Position numbers and translations under genes: made by a program
DNA from: Bifiguratus adelaidae
Lineage: Eukaryota > Mucoromycota > Endogonomycetes > Endogonales
Assembly (NCBI GenBank): GCA_002261195.1
Contig: MVBO01000011.1
Coordinates: forward strand, 124,001 to 188,000
Length of the DNA: 64,000 nt
Direction of reading: 5' to 3'
Notes under the pieces: generated by a model
Databases searched by the model: none
Seen by the model: the letters and a program-made list of their open reading frames with translations, nothing else
What the model was told of the DNA's origin: nothing
Shown: piece by piece, positions 36,065 through 48,083 of the stretch
How positions within the stretch are numbered: the stretch's first letter is position 1
Layout of the letters: every line of letters begins with the position of its first letter

Positions 36065-36746
36065 GTCGAGCTCACCCACGGTTCGACTTTGACATCGTCT
36101 TATATCATGTCAGGTCGCCGATGTGAATTTACTCTGTCCTCTCTTCCCACGAACTAACCTATTACGAACATCATCGTCTACCCCACACTACATCTTTGCG
36201 CGTTATGTATCGTGCCATGTCCATGGCTGCACCCGAAAAGGAATTAACTACCAAACACCCCTTTTAGGACAAACTGCCATATGTTGACAAATTTCCCTAG
36301 CAAGTAAGACGCACAAGGATATCAGCAGCGCATGCAACGTAACGCCTCTTTTTGATTATTCTCCGCAAACAATGAGCATTGTAAGGCGCTCAGATTTTAG
36401 GCGATCTCAATCAATGGGATCTTACCTTGTCCCGACGACATCTACACTGCGACAGAGTAACAGAGACCTCATGATCAATGATAACCCATTCCAACAGTAC
36501 GATTAGTAAATTAGGATGCCAGTGGTGCAGCGATCCTCCCATTAGACAATGCTGTTCTTGTGCTGCATCGCCCCGATCTTACAAATGTTTATCCATTTGC
36601 GGTATTAAAGCCATTATGGGCAAATGCAACCCTTAAAAGGCAAAAATCTGAAAGGTGTACCTAGAACAGGCAAGAAGCTCGTTAACATGTGGGGGTACGC
36701 GGAGTTTCTAGTTATAAAACGGGCCAATTTGCGGGGCAACGTACTC
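36065..36746. promoter_or_regulatory. Divergent GH28/sugar-transporter intergenic region
   Basis: About 680 bp between a pectinase and a sugar transporter in head-to-head order. A shared regulatory region for pectin or pentose use is plausible, but I can identify no specific activator site. No convincing ORF. Confidence 0.4.
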
Positions 36747-38411
36747 ATGGCTTTCACGCGACAACGAGCGTACAACTACTATGTGGGGCTGGTGGCTGTA
36801 AGTTGAGCTAAAAATAGAGAACAGGGTCATTAATGACGGTTAGGCACTGAGTATGTTGATCTATGGCTACGATGCCACCGTTTTCAATAATATTCAAATC
36901 TTCAAGAGTTGGACAAGCTGGTTCAATTCCCCGGATGGGAATGAGATCGGTGGTATCAACAATGCCTATCTTAATCGTAAGTGGTTGCTCAAGACACCAA
37001 CGAGCAGGTAGTCACCTTGACCTTCGCGTTGCCTCTTTACAGCTCAGATTGTGGTCGGATGGTTCATCTCACCACAGATTTCGGATCGCTTCGGTCGTCG
37101 TTGGTCGATCTTTCTTGGATCGGCCTTGATCGTGATTGGCGCGATTGTACAGGCTTTTGCACCGTACCATAACGTTGGAGCTTTTATTGCTGGACGTGTC
37201 CTTTTGGGTGCGGGACAGGGACTCGGTCTCATGGCTGGCCCAGTGTATATCTCCGAGATGTGTCCCCAAGACATTCGTGGAAAGGTAAGTTCTGGACCCT
37301 GGACTCTGGACTCTGGACCATACACAAAGACTAACCAGGGTACAGATGATGTCCTTTTGGCAGATGGAGTACAGTATCGGCGCATTCTTTGCATCCTGGG
37401 TTGCATATGGCTTAGCACAGGCATCGGGAAACAATCTAGGTGAGTGGCAGTGGCGCATCATGGTATTGCTCCAGGCATTTTTTCCCATCGTTGTCTGCGT
37501 TACCATTTTCTTTTGCCCTGAATCACCACGTTATCTTGTCGCCAAAGGCAAGATGGATGCTGCCAGAGCTTCGCTCGCACGCATTCGAGCCACCAACGAA
37601 GAAATCGAGCAAGAGTTACGAGAAATCACTGAAGCCATTGAATGGCAGCAGGAGCATCAGAGTACATCCTTCCGCGAGGTCTGGAGGGACAAGTCTCTGC
37701 GCAAACGTATGCTCTTGGGCTTTGGTATCAACTTTGGTCAGCAAGTCACCGGTCAAGGTTCGCTCACCACATATTCCGCCACTATTTACAAGTCTATCTT
37801 CCAAAGTAACACCACTGTTACCCTCATCAACGCTCTCAACAATGTTTTTGGCATTTTTTTTCACAGCCAATGCTACGTGGGCTGTTGATAAGTGGGGACG
37901 AAAACCTCTGCTTGCTTGGGCTGCCGCTGGACAAGCTGCTTGCTGTTTGATTGCCGCCTGCGTCGTCACCTTGACGCCAACGAATTCTGATGGCACAAAA
38001 GCGTTCGGCGTGGGCGTCGCCACTGTCTTTGTCCTCTTCCTCTTCATCTTCTTTTACAAGCCAGCCTGGGGTGCCACGGTCTAGATCTACACCTCCGAAA
38101 TGTTTCCTCTCAACGTGCGCGCCCAGTCGGTGGCTGTTTGCGCTCAGACTCAAAATATTGCCAATGTCATCTTACAGCAAGGCTTTCCTGTCATGTTTGC
38201 CAAGGTCGGTTTCAAAGTCTTTTACATGTTTGCTGGCATCAATGTGATCCTTGCGGCCATGGTCTTTGCCTTCTATCCCGAAACAAAGGGTGTCTCGCTG
38301 GAAGAAATGGATGCCATCTTTGGCGGCGTCAATCGTGTCGTGGCTCGTGAAAAAGAAATTGCGCAAGAGACGGAGGGACAAGTGGATTACGGCGAGGACA
38401 AGCGTGTTTGA
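36747..38411 (+). pseudogene. MFS hexose/pentose transporter with a frameshift and a premature stop
   Basis: Plasma-membrane sugar porter of the MFS. Landmarks are MAFTRQRAYNYYVGLVA, LIYGYDATVFNN, the cytoplasmic-loop motif DRFGRRWSIFLGS, GAGQGLGLMAGPVYISEM, PESPRYLVAKGK, GQQVTGQGSLTTYSATIYK, KWGRKPLL, and the C-terminal FYPETKGVSLEEMDAIFGGV. Two breaks are visible. A run of eight T at 37854-37861 shifts the frame at NNVFGIFF/TANATWAVDKWG (seven T would keep it), although splicing of a possible 62-nt intron (gtaaca to ttcacag, about 37805-37867) would also bypass it at the cost of a helix. A TAG at 38082-38084 replaces the Trp of the conserved GATV-W-IYTSEMFP. Everything else is open and conserved, so the loss is recent or the stop is recoded. 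Confidence 0.7.
38082..38084 (+). other. In-frame TAG at a conserved Trp of the transporter
   Basis: The codon lies between PAWGATV and IYTSEMFPLNVRAQ, where sugar porters carry Trp. Conservation resumes at once after the stop and continues for about 110 codons. A single G-to-A change from TGG explains it. Confidence 0.85.
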
Positions 38412-38608
38412 TGATCTTTTAATACCCCCGGTGCATTGCACTGTAACATTTCTGTATGATGTAGTTGATCACTTTGTAGGATATAGTTGCTTAACGGAAA
38501 GATGGCTATGGTTTCTTGTACGCTCTACCAGCGATGTGTGGATGCATAAGAAGCTTTAAAGAGGAGTGCGCCCGTTCTGCGTCCCTTTCTCTTGCTTCTA
38601 TTGCGTCC

Positions 38609-40485
38609 ATGTCGTTCCCAACCATCCGTAATCCCATCATTCGCGGCTTCAATCCCGACCCTAGGTAGGTTCAGTCCCATGCGTTCTTCCTCTTCACTCA
38701 TTCGGTTCCTCTCGCAGCATCTGCCGGGTGGGTGAGGACTTCTATATCGTCACCTCGACTTTTGAGTTCTTTCCCGGCGTGCCCATCTATCACTCCAAGG
38801 ACTTGGTCAACTGGAAGCTTATCGGCAACTGTTTGAGGAGGTAAGCGTAGCAGAGCGTGAAGAGGTTCTAAGGCGCGCTCCAAGACCGTCACAACTGCCC
38901 TTGCATGGCGCGTCTCCGAGTGCTGGCATTTGGGCACCCACCATCCGCCATCATAACGGGGTGTTCTACATGATCACCACCCGTATCTCAGGCAAGTCTG
39001 CACGTGGCGCTGCATTCCCCAAGTAACAAAGGTCTAGTGTATGAAGCAACGCGCCAACAGAACGTCGTCCCTCCCTCCTTTTACGTGACAACTAAAGACA
39101 TCCACGGTCCGTGGTCAGAGCCAATTTACGTGCATCAGATCGGCATTGATCCTTCCTTGTTCTTTGACGACGACGGCAAGGTCTATTTGACGTCTCAAGG
39201 ACACAATGACGCTGTAGAGCAGATTGGAGGCATCTATCAATGTGAGATTGATATTCACACTGGTCAATCGTTGACGGAGACGCGTTTGATATGGAGTGGC
39301 ATGCGACCACTTCACAACAAGGAGAGACCGGAAGGGCCGCACTTGTATAAGCGTCAAGGATGGTATTACTTGATCATTGCCGAAGGTAAGGGGTTTGACC
39401 TTCTTCCCATGGCCGACTCGTTCCTTTGCAGGTGGATGTGGGTTGGAACATATGGTTACGGTGGCGAGAAGTAGGGATTCTTTTGGACCTTTTGAATCCT
39501 ACGAAAAGAATCCACTCCTTACGCAATATCATGACAAGAGCAACGAGATCCAACGAGCAGGTAAGGAGAGCAAAAGACCGCAGACGCTCGCGCTGACCTC
39601 GCAATAGGTCATGCAGATTTAGTTCAAGCAGTGGATGGATCTTGATGGGCTACCATGTTGGCAACCAGACAAAAAACATATGGGATCGATCCACTGGGTC
39701 GTGAGACATTCTTGGCTTCTGTGACATGGCAGGACGATTGGCCCATCATCAATGAGGGACAGCCGCTCCAGCTGGAGGTGGCTTCACCCAATCCTCACAT
39801 TGAACAACGGCTAACCATCAGCGATATGTACGAATTTCGTGAAGCGGATCTCGGCCCGGAATGGCTTTTCCTTCGCAATCCGTATCCCAATACATTCTCG
39901 TTGACAGAACGACCGAGATGGCTTCGATTGCACCCAAATCCAATCAGACTCGGTCAACAAGACGCTCCTGCATTTGTTGGACGTCGACAGACTGAATTCA
40001 GTCAGGTTGCTCGGGTGGTGGTTGACTTTGCTCTTCCGAGCAGCAACGAGACAGCAGAAGCTGGACTGACCGCTTTTGCCAATGACGGATTCCATTTTGA
40101 GATTTTTCTCGCTTCACGGAAAGGTTCTCGATGCGTGATTGGGCGGACACGTCATCACCAGGAAAAGAGTGGAGACATTGAAGCAAGCAAGACGATAGCC
40201 ACGGTTAACCACGCTCGTCCCATCCAGCTTCATATCCAATCTGGGATAGAGGAGTGCTCACTGGGTTTCAGTGCGCCAGACGGGCCAGTTCACTGGCTGG
40301 CGAAGGTTTCTTCGAGTTGGCTTATCCAGGCGAGGGTTGCCAATTGGCTGCATTTCACCGGCGTAGTCTTCGCCATGTATGCGACGGGTGGTGGAAGAGC
40401 ATGTCCAATTCCAGCCGACTTTACCAGGTTCACGTTAGCAAGCGTGCCGGAGAAAGACTTTGCACGTCAATTAGATACCAAATAA
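38609..40485 (+). pseudogene. GH43 beta-xylosidase/arabinofuranosidase with an in-frame TGA
   Basis: Five-bladed propeller glycosidase acting on xylo- or arabino-oligosaccharides. No signal peptide is visible, so it is probably intracellular, working on sugars imported by a transporter. It starts MSFPTIRNPIIRGFNPDPR with the catalytic base Asp, then YIVTSTFEFFPGVPIYHSKD, SAGIWAPTIRHHNGVFYMIT, the second Asp in IDPSLFFDDDGKVYL, and the acid Glu in RPEGPHLYKR. After GHADLVQAVDGS the first Trp of the conserved WWA is TGA (39643-39645); the rest, about 280 codons including a GH43-type C-terminal beta-sandwich, stays open to 40485. One intron (38992-39031) appears to use a GC donor (gcaagt). Confidence 0.72.
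39643..39645 (+). other. In-frame TGA at the first Trp of the GH43 WW motif
   Basis: Sequence context is GTG GAT GGA TCT TGA TGG GCT ACC, where the family has D-G-x-W-W-A. A single G-to-A change from TGG explains it. No splice sites could remove it. Confidence 0.85.
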
Positions 40486-40626
40486 CCTTGTATGAGTGTA
40501 TCTCTAACCGTGTATGTATAACCATAATGCTATTTTACAAAAAAGGTCTCTCGTCGTAGCCTTCTCTCCTATTGGGCAGGAAACATGATTGCGCGTTCCG
40601 TGAGCGTACAAACTCTACCTTCTGGC

Positions 40627-43600
40627 TCATATTGTGTATCGGTCGCGCAAGCCAATCTGTAATGTCTGGTACCGTTCCCAAAGCAGCTGAGTGGCAGTCT
40701 TTGCATACTCTTCCTCACGATCAATCAGCCACTGACTTCCGGAAAATAAAGCGCGATCATCTGGTGCATCGGCCACACCAGCATCCAGATAAAGCATTAC
40801 GACTTCACGAAGCTTTTGTTGTTGATCCGTCGTTAGTTGGGCTTCCTTTTGATCCGAAAACTGGAGCCAGAGTTCTCGGGCATTGTCAAGGGCTGTGCGA
40901 TATTCGAGACGATTCGCTCCGTTGGAATATTCATTGTCGAGGATGTGATGCGCTTGCCGTGCGAGCTCTAGGGCATCAACTAATCCTTCATCAACGTGCA
41001 GTGGATCGCATGCGTTTTGATAAGCTTGATGTTGAATGACCTAGATCGACGATCGATTAGCAATTTCCCGTCGAGGTCATACACTTACCTTGAAGCACGC
41101 CAACGCGTACTGTCCAAATATGTCGCTCCGCCGTACAGCTGCCACATCCTCAATACCTTCTGGGACATCCCATGCATCTAGCCATTGCTTCTCCCGGTCT
41201 TGTGCGCGCAAAAAGAAGCGTATTGCAACCCAAAAATCAGCTTGCATCATGTACTCCATGCCGAGTAAAAACGTTTCAGAGATCGCCAGATACATTCGGT
41301 ATGTTTCGATCAATGGCTGCAGCTGTGGATCCGAAGCGGCCCGTGGATCCACGTCAGGATCCTCATCATCCGCTTCCGAGAATGCGTACTGGTCAAGCAG
41401 ATAACTCAACGCTTCAAAATTGCCTACTCTTCCCAGGAAGATGTCGAACCTGACCATGTTTTAGGCCACTGCATGCTCCTGGGTATTGCGAACTTACCGT
41501 TCCAGGATACGGTAGTCGTCTCGGGCCATTGATTGACTTTTCGCGTAAACTTTCTGCACCAGCGATGGAACACAAGTGACGTCTGTATCATCGGCTGTTG
41601 CTAGCGTGCCGTCACTGGGGCTTTTGGAGAAGGGATATGGTAGAGCTTCGCTGTCGTCATAATGCAAACTACTGAGTGAAAGGGTAGAAGCGACTGACTC
41701 TCCATCATCTCGATGAGTAGCTAAAGTGTGAGCATTCCAATCTATTGTATTGTTGTCCTCCATTACAAATTCCTGTAATGAGCTATTTAGCCAACGCTCC
41801 CCACATGACATGAACCTACTTTTAAAGATTCGGGTATATTGTCGGTTATCTGTGTATGTGAAATCCGGTCTCCTCGCTTGCAATAGAGCAAGCAGTAAAC
41901 TCCGCCAATTTTGACATTGTTCATGGGATTCTTGAGCACATAATCCTCCGTCACCTACGGTAGGATTAGACAGATCCAGAAGAAGCGCACTGGCAAAATC
42001 AACTTACGTTTCTGACGTGACCTTCAGTGTACTGTGTCCAACCTGCCCCCTGATCCGATGACGCCCGTGAATACACGGTATGTGATGTTTGATAGCCGTA
42101 GGTATCCCGAGTAAAGACTGCTCGCAAGTCATATGGAGTCTGACAGAATTCTGGTGTGTCAAAGGCACTTTCTATAGTCGCCTCAAGATCTTCAATCTTG
42201 GCTTCTAGGTCTGGACGTCATGTCGTTAGCCATCTATGCCATTCGAACACATGTCATACCACCTCGTATCCGCCTGGCGTATCTGAAAGAGTATTCTTCC
42301 AAAATGTCGGCCAGAATATCTATATCTTCCAGATCCATGTTGGCTGGTATAGGAGCGTGCATCATGGTATCCGCCTTGTTTTGAAAGTATTGTCGTATGC
42401 CGTTCATGATGCTACCGCTTTTTACATTCTAGATTGGCGTAAGTACGCTCGCCGGCGATTGCATGCGACAATTCTACAAACCTTTCCGCCTTGTAGTCGG
42501 GCGTAGCGTTTGCGGGTATCTTGCAGCTCTCGCTGCCATTGCGCTACCATCTTTCTCCTGTCAAAAATGACTGTATGATTCTGCATCATGTAGCGATCAA
42601 CGTATAGGACCAGTAGGTGCTCAAAGGGAGCCGGGACTGATGGTGAATGCCACGGGTCTGAATGAGCCTTGTAAAGAGCCTCCGGGCTGAATGACTTGTC
42701 AACGTTGATCAGCAAGACTTCAGGTAGTTGTGAGAACAAGTAGACGCGCAAGGTTTTTGCATGCTGCATGAACATGAGGTCCCGGAAAGCATCGTGAAGA
42801 TTGCGAGTGGGTGCGCTGATCGGAACGGTGAGATAAGCAAATTCTTCAATTTCGGGCGCGCTTTCACTGTCTGAATCGTCATCCTTGTCTTCTGACTCGC
42901 TATCCGGTGACAAGGAAATCTTTTCCGAGCACACTTCACCATAGAAGCATCTGTTTCCCAGTGAGTGTCACGCCTAGTGAGGGCAATAGTCCACCTACTC
43001 GTAGAAAGGAAAATCGTCCTTGTTCTGATCTAGATCTGTCTGTTCTTCCTCGGCATCGCCATTGACCGACTTGCGAATGCTTGCCAGCATACTCGTGAAT
43101 GTCGTGAAGATTTCTATAATGCACAGAGTTAACACTCTTGTTGTTTTGCTCTAGAGGCCAACTTACTCGCCCACTTGTCTTGGTCAGCGCTGGTGTATCT
43201 CAATGCGACCTTTAAACAAAGTGCAGCAGCAACATGAGAGCAGTCGATATACTTTCGCCGTGTGAGTGTCATGTAAGCAAACAGCTTTTGTAGCTCGTAA
43301 AGCACTGGAATTAGTTAGACTTATAATAACTCATTGCTGTAGCATCAACATACGTCCAAATTGCTTTGCATCTGCGCCGTGTGTGAGCAAGGCATCTGAT
43401 TCTGCAATCACTTCTCCAGAACCCCGATGATAATCAGCCGGGTTACCCCATTCGTCAAGTGTAGGACGATATGACAAGATTGCTTTCCTGACCTCTTTAA
43501 CGTCAAATAGAGCCTGTAGAAAAGATGCCAAGGAAGCAAAATCGGGATTGGCGCATGAAAGACCAGGAGCACTACGATTCCGTATCGATTAAACCATGCT

Positions 43601-44457
43601 CTATAACTTACAAACACGCTTACCAAGACCACGCTGACGATGCTCCGTAAGAGATGCCACCGCTTTGATCAGATTCCTCATCCAATCCATCAGAGCTACG
43701 CTCATTATGATCCTATGATGCGTGAGCGCCTTGAACTTACACCTTACCCACACTCACATTGCTTGCCGGTACGAGAGCCCATCGAGACATATCGTACGAT
43801 TTGTTGTCGGCAACCCTCGTAACTTCCCTCTTTGCCGGGTCAACAGGTGGCCTGAGGCGGTCCTCCATTACGATCGATCCTGACGTTTCACTCGGCTCAT
43901 TTTCAGGCGACGAGGCAGTTATGTCAATTAACGGTACTAGAGCGAGAGCGTGAGTTATTTCATTGCCATCATGCAACACCTACCGTCTGCTGTGGATGCA
44001 GACTGGTTCATTGTAGACTCCTTTGGCCAGGTCTGCCAATCAGGGGTTGGATTATCGTCCTCGCGAAAGCCCTGCGTCAGCAGATCGATTTGATTGTTGG
44101 ATGGCGGTTCATGTTGACCTGAAAACTGCAAAGATCCAACATATTTAGGCCTCCGCGCACAACCTGTCTCGGCTCTTTATCCTCACATCCTCTTCGGCGC
44201 CAAGCTGTCCCGAAAATATAAAGTCGGCCGCTCTCGCCACGTCATTATTGTATCTCTAAGACCACTCTTAGTATTCTTCGCTGTTGGAAAGCCACGCCCA
44301 ACACCATGCCCTTGTATACCTACCAGCAGCGCTCTCCTAGCATCCTCGTCCGAAACTCCCTGCGTTCACTTTGTTCAGTTGAACGTTTCCCAGCCACGGA
44401 GTAAGCACTTACCAAATCGACGAGCGCCGCAACGGCTTCGTCCTTGGGCAACTCCAT
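40627..44457 (-). CDS. UBA-domain USP-fold protein (Ubp2/USP25/28-like), probably catalytically dead
   Basis: The N-terminus begins MELPKDEAVAALVDLGVSDE and continues into NNDVARAADFIFSG, a UBA-type ubiquitin-binding module. The USP fold follows: SRWALVPASN, APGLSCANPDFASLASFLQ, ALFDVKEVRKAILSYRP, then an acidic insert, LRVYLFSQLPEVLLINVDKS, LLVLYVDRYMMQNHTVIFD with a coiled stretch, YDLRAVFTRDTYGYQTSH, GWTQYTEGHVRN and GVYCLLYCKR. A helical C-terminus closes at 40627. In the Cys box the canonical N-x-G-N-T-C-Y-L is missing and Ala or Phe stands where the nucleophile should be. The UBA plus USP order and the DRYMMQN box point to the USP25/28-Ubp2 group. About twelve introns. It is divergent from UTP12. 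Confidence 0.7.
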
Positions 44458-44558
44458 ACCGTGCGAGTGCTCAATGTGCCAGCCAAGCGCTCATGGTCCA
44501 AACGTCTTGCGACCCAGAAAGGATAACCTATCACTGCGGCGACCACCTTGCGCTCTGG

Positions 44559-44566
44559 TCACGTGA
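44559..44566. promoter_or_regulatory. TCACGTGA palindrome (E-box) between the USP-like gene and UTP12
   Basis: A perfect 8-bp palindrome with a CACGTG core in the 163-bp gap between divergent start codons (44457 and 44621). CACGTG is the binding site for Cbf1/USF-type bHLH proteins. A role here is inferred. Confidence 0.5.
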
Positions 44567-44620
44567 TGCAAGTCACAAGTTTTTCTTTTTTACTGAGTTG
44601 AACATTCTTCTGCTGCAGCC

Positions 44621-47600
44621 ATGGTGAAGGCATACCTTCGATATGAGCCAGCGGGAAGCTTTGGCGTTGTCGCATCGGCTGACGCTAATACAATCTATGA
44701 TAGTACCGGTCGATTTGCCATTGCGCCCGCTCTAGAGGACGTTGTGGTATGGGATCTCAAAAAAGGCACAGAGGTAAGTAAGAGGCTTGAATGAGGAGAA
44801 GAAGGTAACTTAGTCTGAATTAGGTGTCAAGGTGGCATGAAGGCGACTTGAACACCAAGGTTACATGCATCTGTTCGAGTTCTGCTGGCACGACTTTTGC
44901 GGTTGGGTGAGTAAAGGCCGATTCCTTCCTTCGCAGGCGGACTTATGGCCCATCCCTGTAGATACGATGATGGTTCCATTCGCATATGGGATGCAAAGGA
45001 AGCCAATGTTGTGGTTACCTTGAATGGCCATCGATCTGCTGTGACCGCTCTTACGTACGATACGGATGGCTCTCATTTAGCCTCCGGCTCTCGCGACACG
45101 GATTTGATTGTTTGGGATGTCGTGGCAGAAACCGGTCTCTACAGACTGCGCGGTCACAAGGATCAAATCACTTGTGTACGCTTCCTCAAACAACACAGGC
45201 AAAATACGGAAGACGGCATGGACGAGGAGGCAGCCTCTGCTAGCTCAGCTCAATATCTGCTTTCCTCCTCCAAAGATACCCTGCTCAAATTATGGGATCT
45301 AACGACTCAGCACTGTATCGAGACTGTAGTCGCTCATCGGTCGGAAACCTGGGCTTTTGACGTTAACCCAACCCAGGACATCATCGTCACCGGCGGAGCG
45401 GATAAGGAGCTTCGAGTCTGGAAGATTGACTGGCACACGTTGTCTTCAAATCTACCTATAGCGAGCACCAATACAGCAAACGTCAAGGATGTAGACATGG
45501 ATGGTGATGAACAAGGACCTCAAGCCGATAAGGTACATTTGTCGATCCTTGAACTTTTTGCCTTTCTCACCTTTGCCGACAATAGATCAAACGAGTCATC
45601 ACACTTTACGGACCCTTGGCGCGGACATCGAACGATCACGTCGTCACCATTCGCTTCCATCCTTCCAACTTATTCGTAGGCGTTCAGGCAGCCGATCGTC
45701 TTCTCGAGATATATCGGATAAGAAGCCATGAGGAAATCAAAAAGAAAAAGGCAAGACGGAAGCGCAGACAACGAGAGAAAATGGAAAAGAAGGGGACAAC
45801 AGAGAATGGCCCCACGGTAGAGGAGGATGAAATCAAGGTTGACGACGAGTTTACTGCCCATCACCTTATCCGAACACCAGCTAAATTACGCAGTTTCGAC
45901 TTTGCTCCAGAAGAGAATTTAAATCGCCTCGACCAGATAAGAGTAAGTTTTAAATTACGCCTGCGCATGCTTATGGTCATTGACATTGGCTCTTAAGGTA
46001 TTGGTATCTTTACTAAACAATACACTGGAGACGTACACTGTACCGATGCCTAAATCGAAGAAGAATGAGGAAGAAGGGGACCTGGCCGAACCATTGAAAC
46101 AATACGTCGTAGATCTTCCAGGACATCGAACCGACATTCGCACACTGGCCCTCAGCGGCGATGATGAACTTGTCTGCTCTGGAAGTAGCAATATGCTCAA
46201 GGTATGGAACGTGAAATCATCCCAGTGTATCCGTTCCATGGAGTGCGGTTATGCCCTTTGCTCTGCTTTCCTTCCCGGCAATCGTCACATTATCGTCGGC
46301 ACAAAGTCCGGTGAATTGCAATTGTTCGATTTGGCGTCCTCGACCCTTTTGGAATCCATCAGCGCACATGAGGGTCCAGTTTATTCTCTGCAAGTCCGTC
46401 CGGACAAGCGGGGATTGGTGACGGGTAGCGGTGATAAAGAAGTAAAGTTTTGGGACTTTGATATGGTGTCGACGGGAAAGGTAAGCTATACAACTCTTGC
46501 CGCACAAACCGATCCGTATCTCAACAAACGTCTACCAGTCGACGCCCAAAAGACTCACATTGACCCATATGCGTACACTCAAGATGTCCGATGAAGTCCT
46601 ATGCGTCCGCTATAGCCCTGACCAGAATCTGATTGCTGTTGCCTTGCTCGACACCACCGTCAAGGTCTTTTATCATGATACCCTCAAATTCTACTTGTCC
46701 ATGTACGGACACAAGGTAAGGTCACGTCTAGATGGATATGTGTATGCTCATGCTCTGCCTTAGCTTCCTGTACTGTCCATGGACATTTCGTCGGATAACA
46801 CCCTATTGGTCACCTGCTCGGCCGACAAGAATGTCAAGCTATGGGGCCTTGATTTCGGAGATTGTCACAAATCCATCTTTGCCCATCAAGAAAGCATCAT
46901 GCAAGTCCAATTTGTGTGGGGAACGCATTACTTTTTCACCGCCGGCAAAGATCGCCTAGTCAAGTATTGGGATGGCGACAAGGTAAGCCCGTGGTGAGTA
47001 CAATAGGAGGCATCTTACGCTATTGTACAGTTTGAAAACATTATGAAACTACCTGGCCATTTTGGCGAAGTATGGACTCTTGCTATCGCCAAGCACGGTC
47101 TCTTCGTCGTTTCTGCATCTCAAGATCGTTCGATTCGGGTATGGGAGCGTACCGAAGAACAATTGTTCCTGGAAGAAGAACGAGAAAAAGAATTGGATAC
47201 ATTGTACGAGCAATCGTTGTCGGGTCAAATGGAACGAGCAGCCATCACGGAAACTGGTGAGGATGGTCAAGGCGAAGAAGTTGGCGCGGCTGGCAAAGAA
47301 ACGCTCGAGACATTGAAAGCCGGAGAGAAGCTCATGGAAGCGCTAGACCTAGCTGAAAGTGAAGCCGTTGCTTGGGAGGCCTATGAAACCGTAAGTCACA
47401 AATCTTGCAAAGGAATGAATGGCTCATGATGTTTAGGCCAAAGCTCGAAATTTACCCGCTCAACCACCACAACCGAACGCCATCCTTCAAGCCCTCCAAT
47501 GTCCTGCGCCCACCCACTATGTCCTCAAAACCCTTCAATCCATACGTCCCAATGACCTCGATTCCTCGTTGCTGGTGTTGCCGTTCAGCAAGATCCAGTT

Positions 47601-47916
47601 GCTCTTGGGTCACCTCAACACATGGGCGCAAAGTCCGTGGGCTCCCTTGGTGATGGTGAGCCGTGTCCTCTTCTTCATTCTCAAGCAACACCATGCGCAG
47701 ATTGCGTCTCAGCGTACGATGCGTGTCATACTAGACAGTGTCCGAGTGCATTTACGCCAGAGGTTGCAGGATGAAAAGGACAAGATGGGATTCAATTTGG
47801 CTGGACTCAAGATTCTGCGTAACGAATGGAAGGATCGAAACGTGACGGAGTTTGGGGAAGCACCGGTAGACACAAGCAGCGAGAAGAAGCGCAAATTCAT
47901 CGGCATTACAACGTAG
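44621..47916 (+). CDS. UTP12: U3 snoRNP/SSU processome WD40 protein Utp12 (Dip2, WDR3)
   Basis: UTP-B subcomplex subunit needed for early 18S rRNA processing in the nucleolus. It starts [20 protein letters not shown] and carries tandem WD repeats (for example [73 protein letters not shown]). A Lys/Glu-rich insert ([17 protein letters not shown] type) lies between the two propellers. The C-terminal Utp12 domain includes [20 protein letters not shown] and [20 protein letters not shown], ending at 47916. About nine introns. The frame is intact. It is convergent with GND1. Confidence 0.92.
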
Positions 47917-48083
47917 AGCAAGTTCATGGTTCAATCATGGCACCAAACGCATAGCTGTTCATAAAACCTTATTAACGCAGATATGCACACAAGCCTGATG
48001 ACTACTCCTCCTTTGTGCTCAAAAAAAATTTTTTTCACAAGCATCCAACTCGCTTTTCTAAATTATGCGCAAATGACTCCAGC

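Noticed and set aside
38082-39645. Reassigned stop codons (variant genetic code)
   Set aside because: TAG and TGA both terminate intact, well-conserved genes in the same window (for example RPS8 with TAG, the USP-like gene with TGA).
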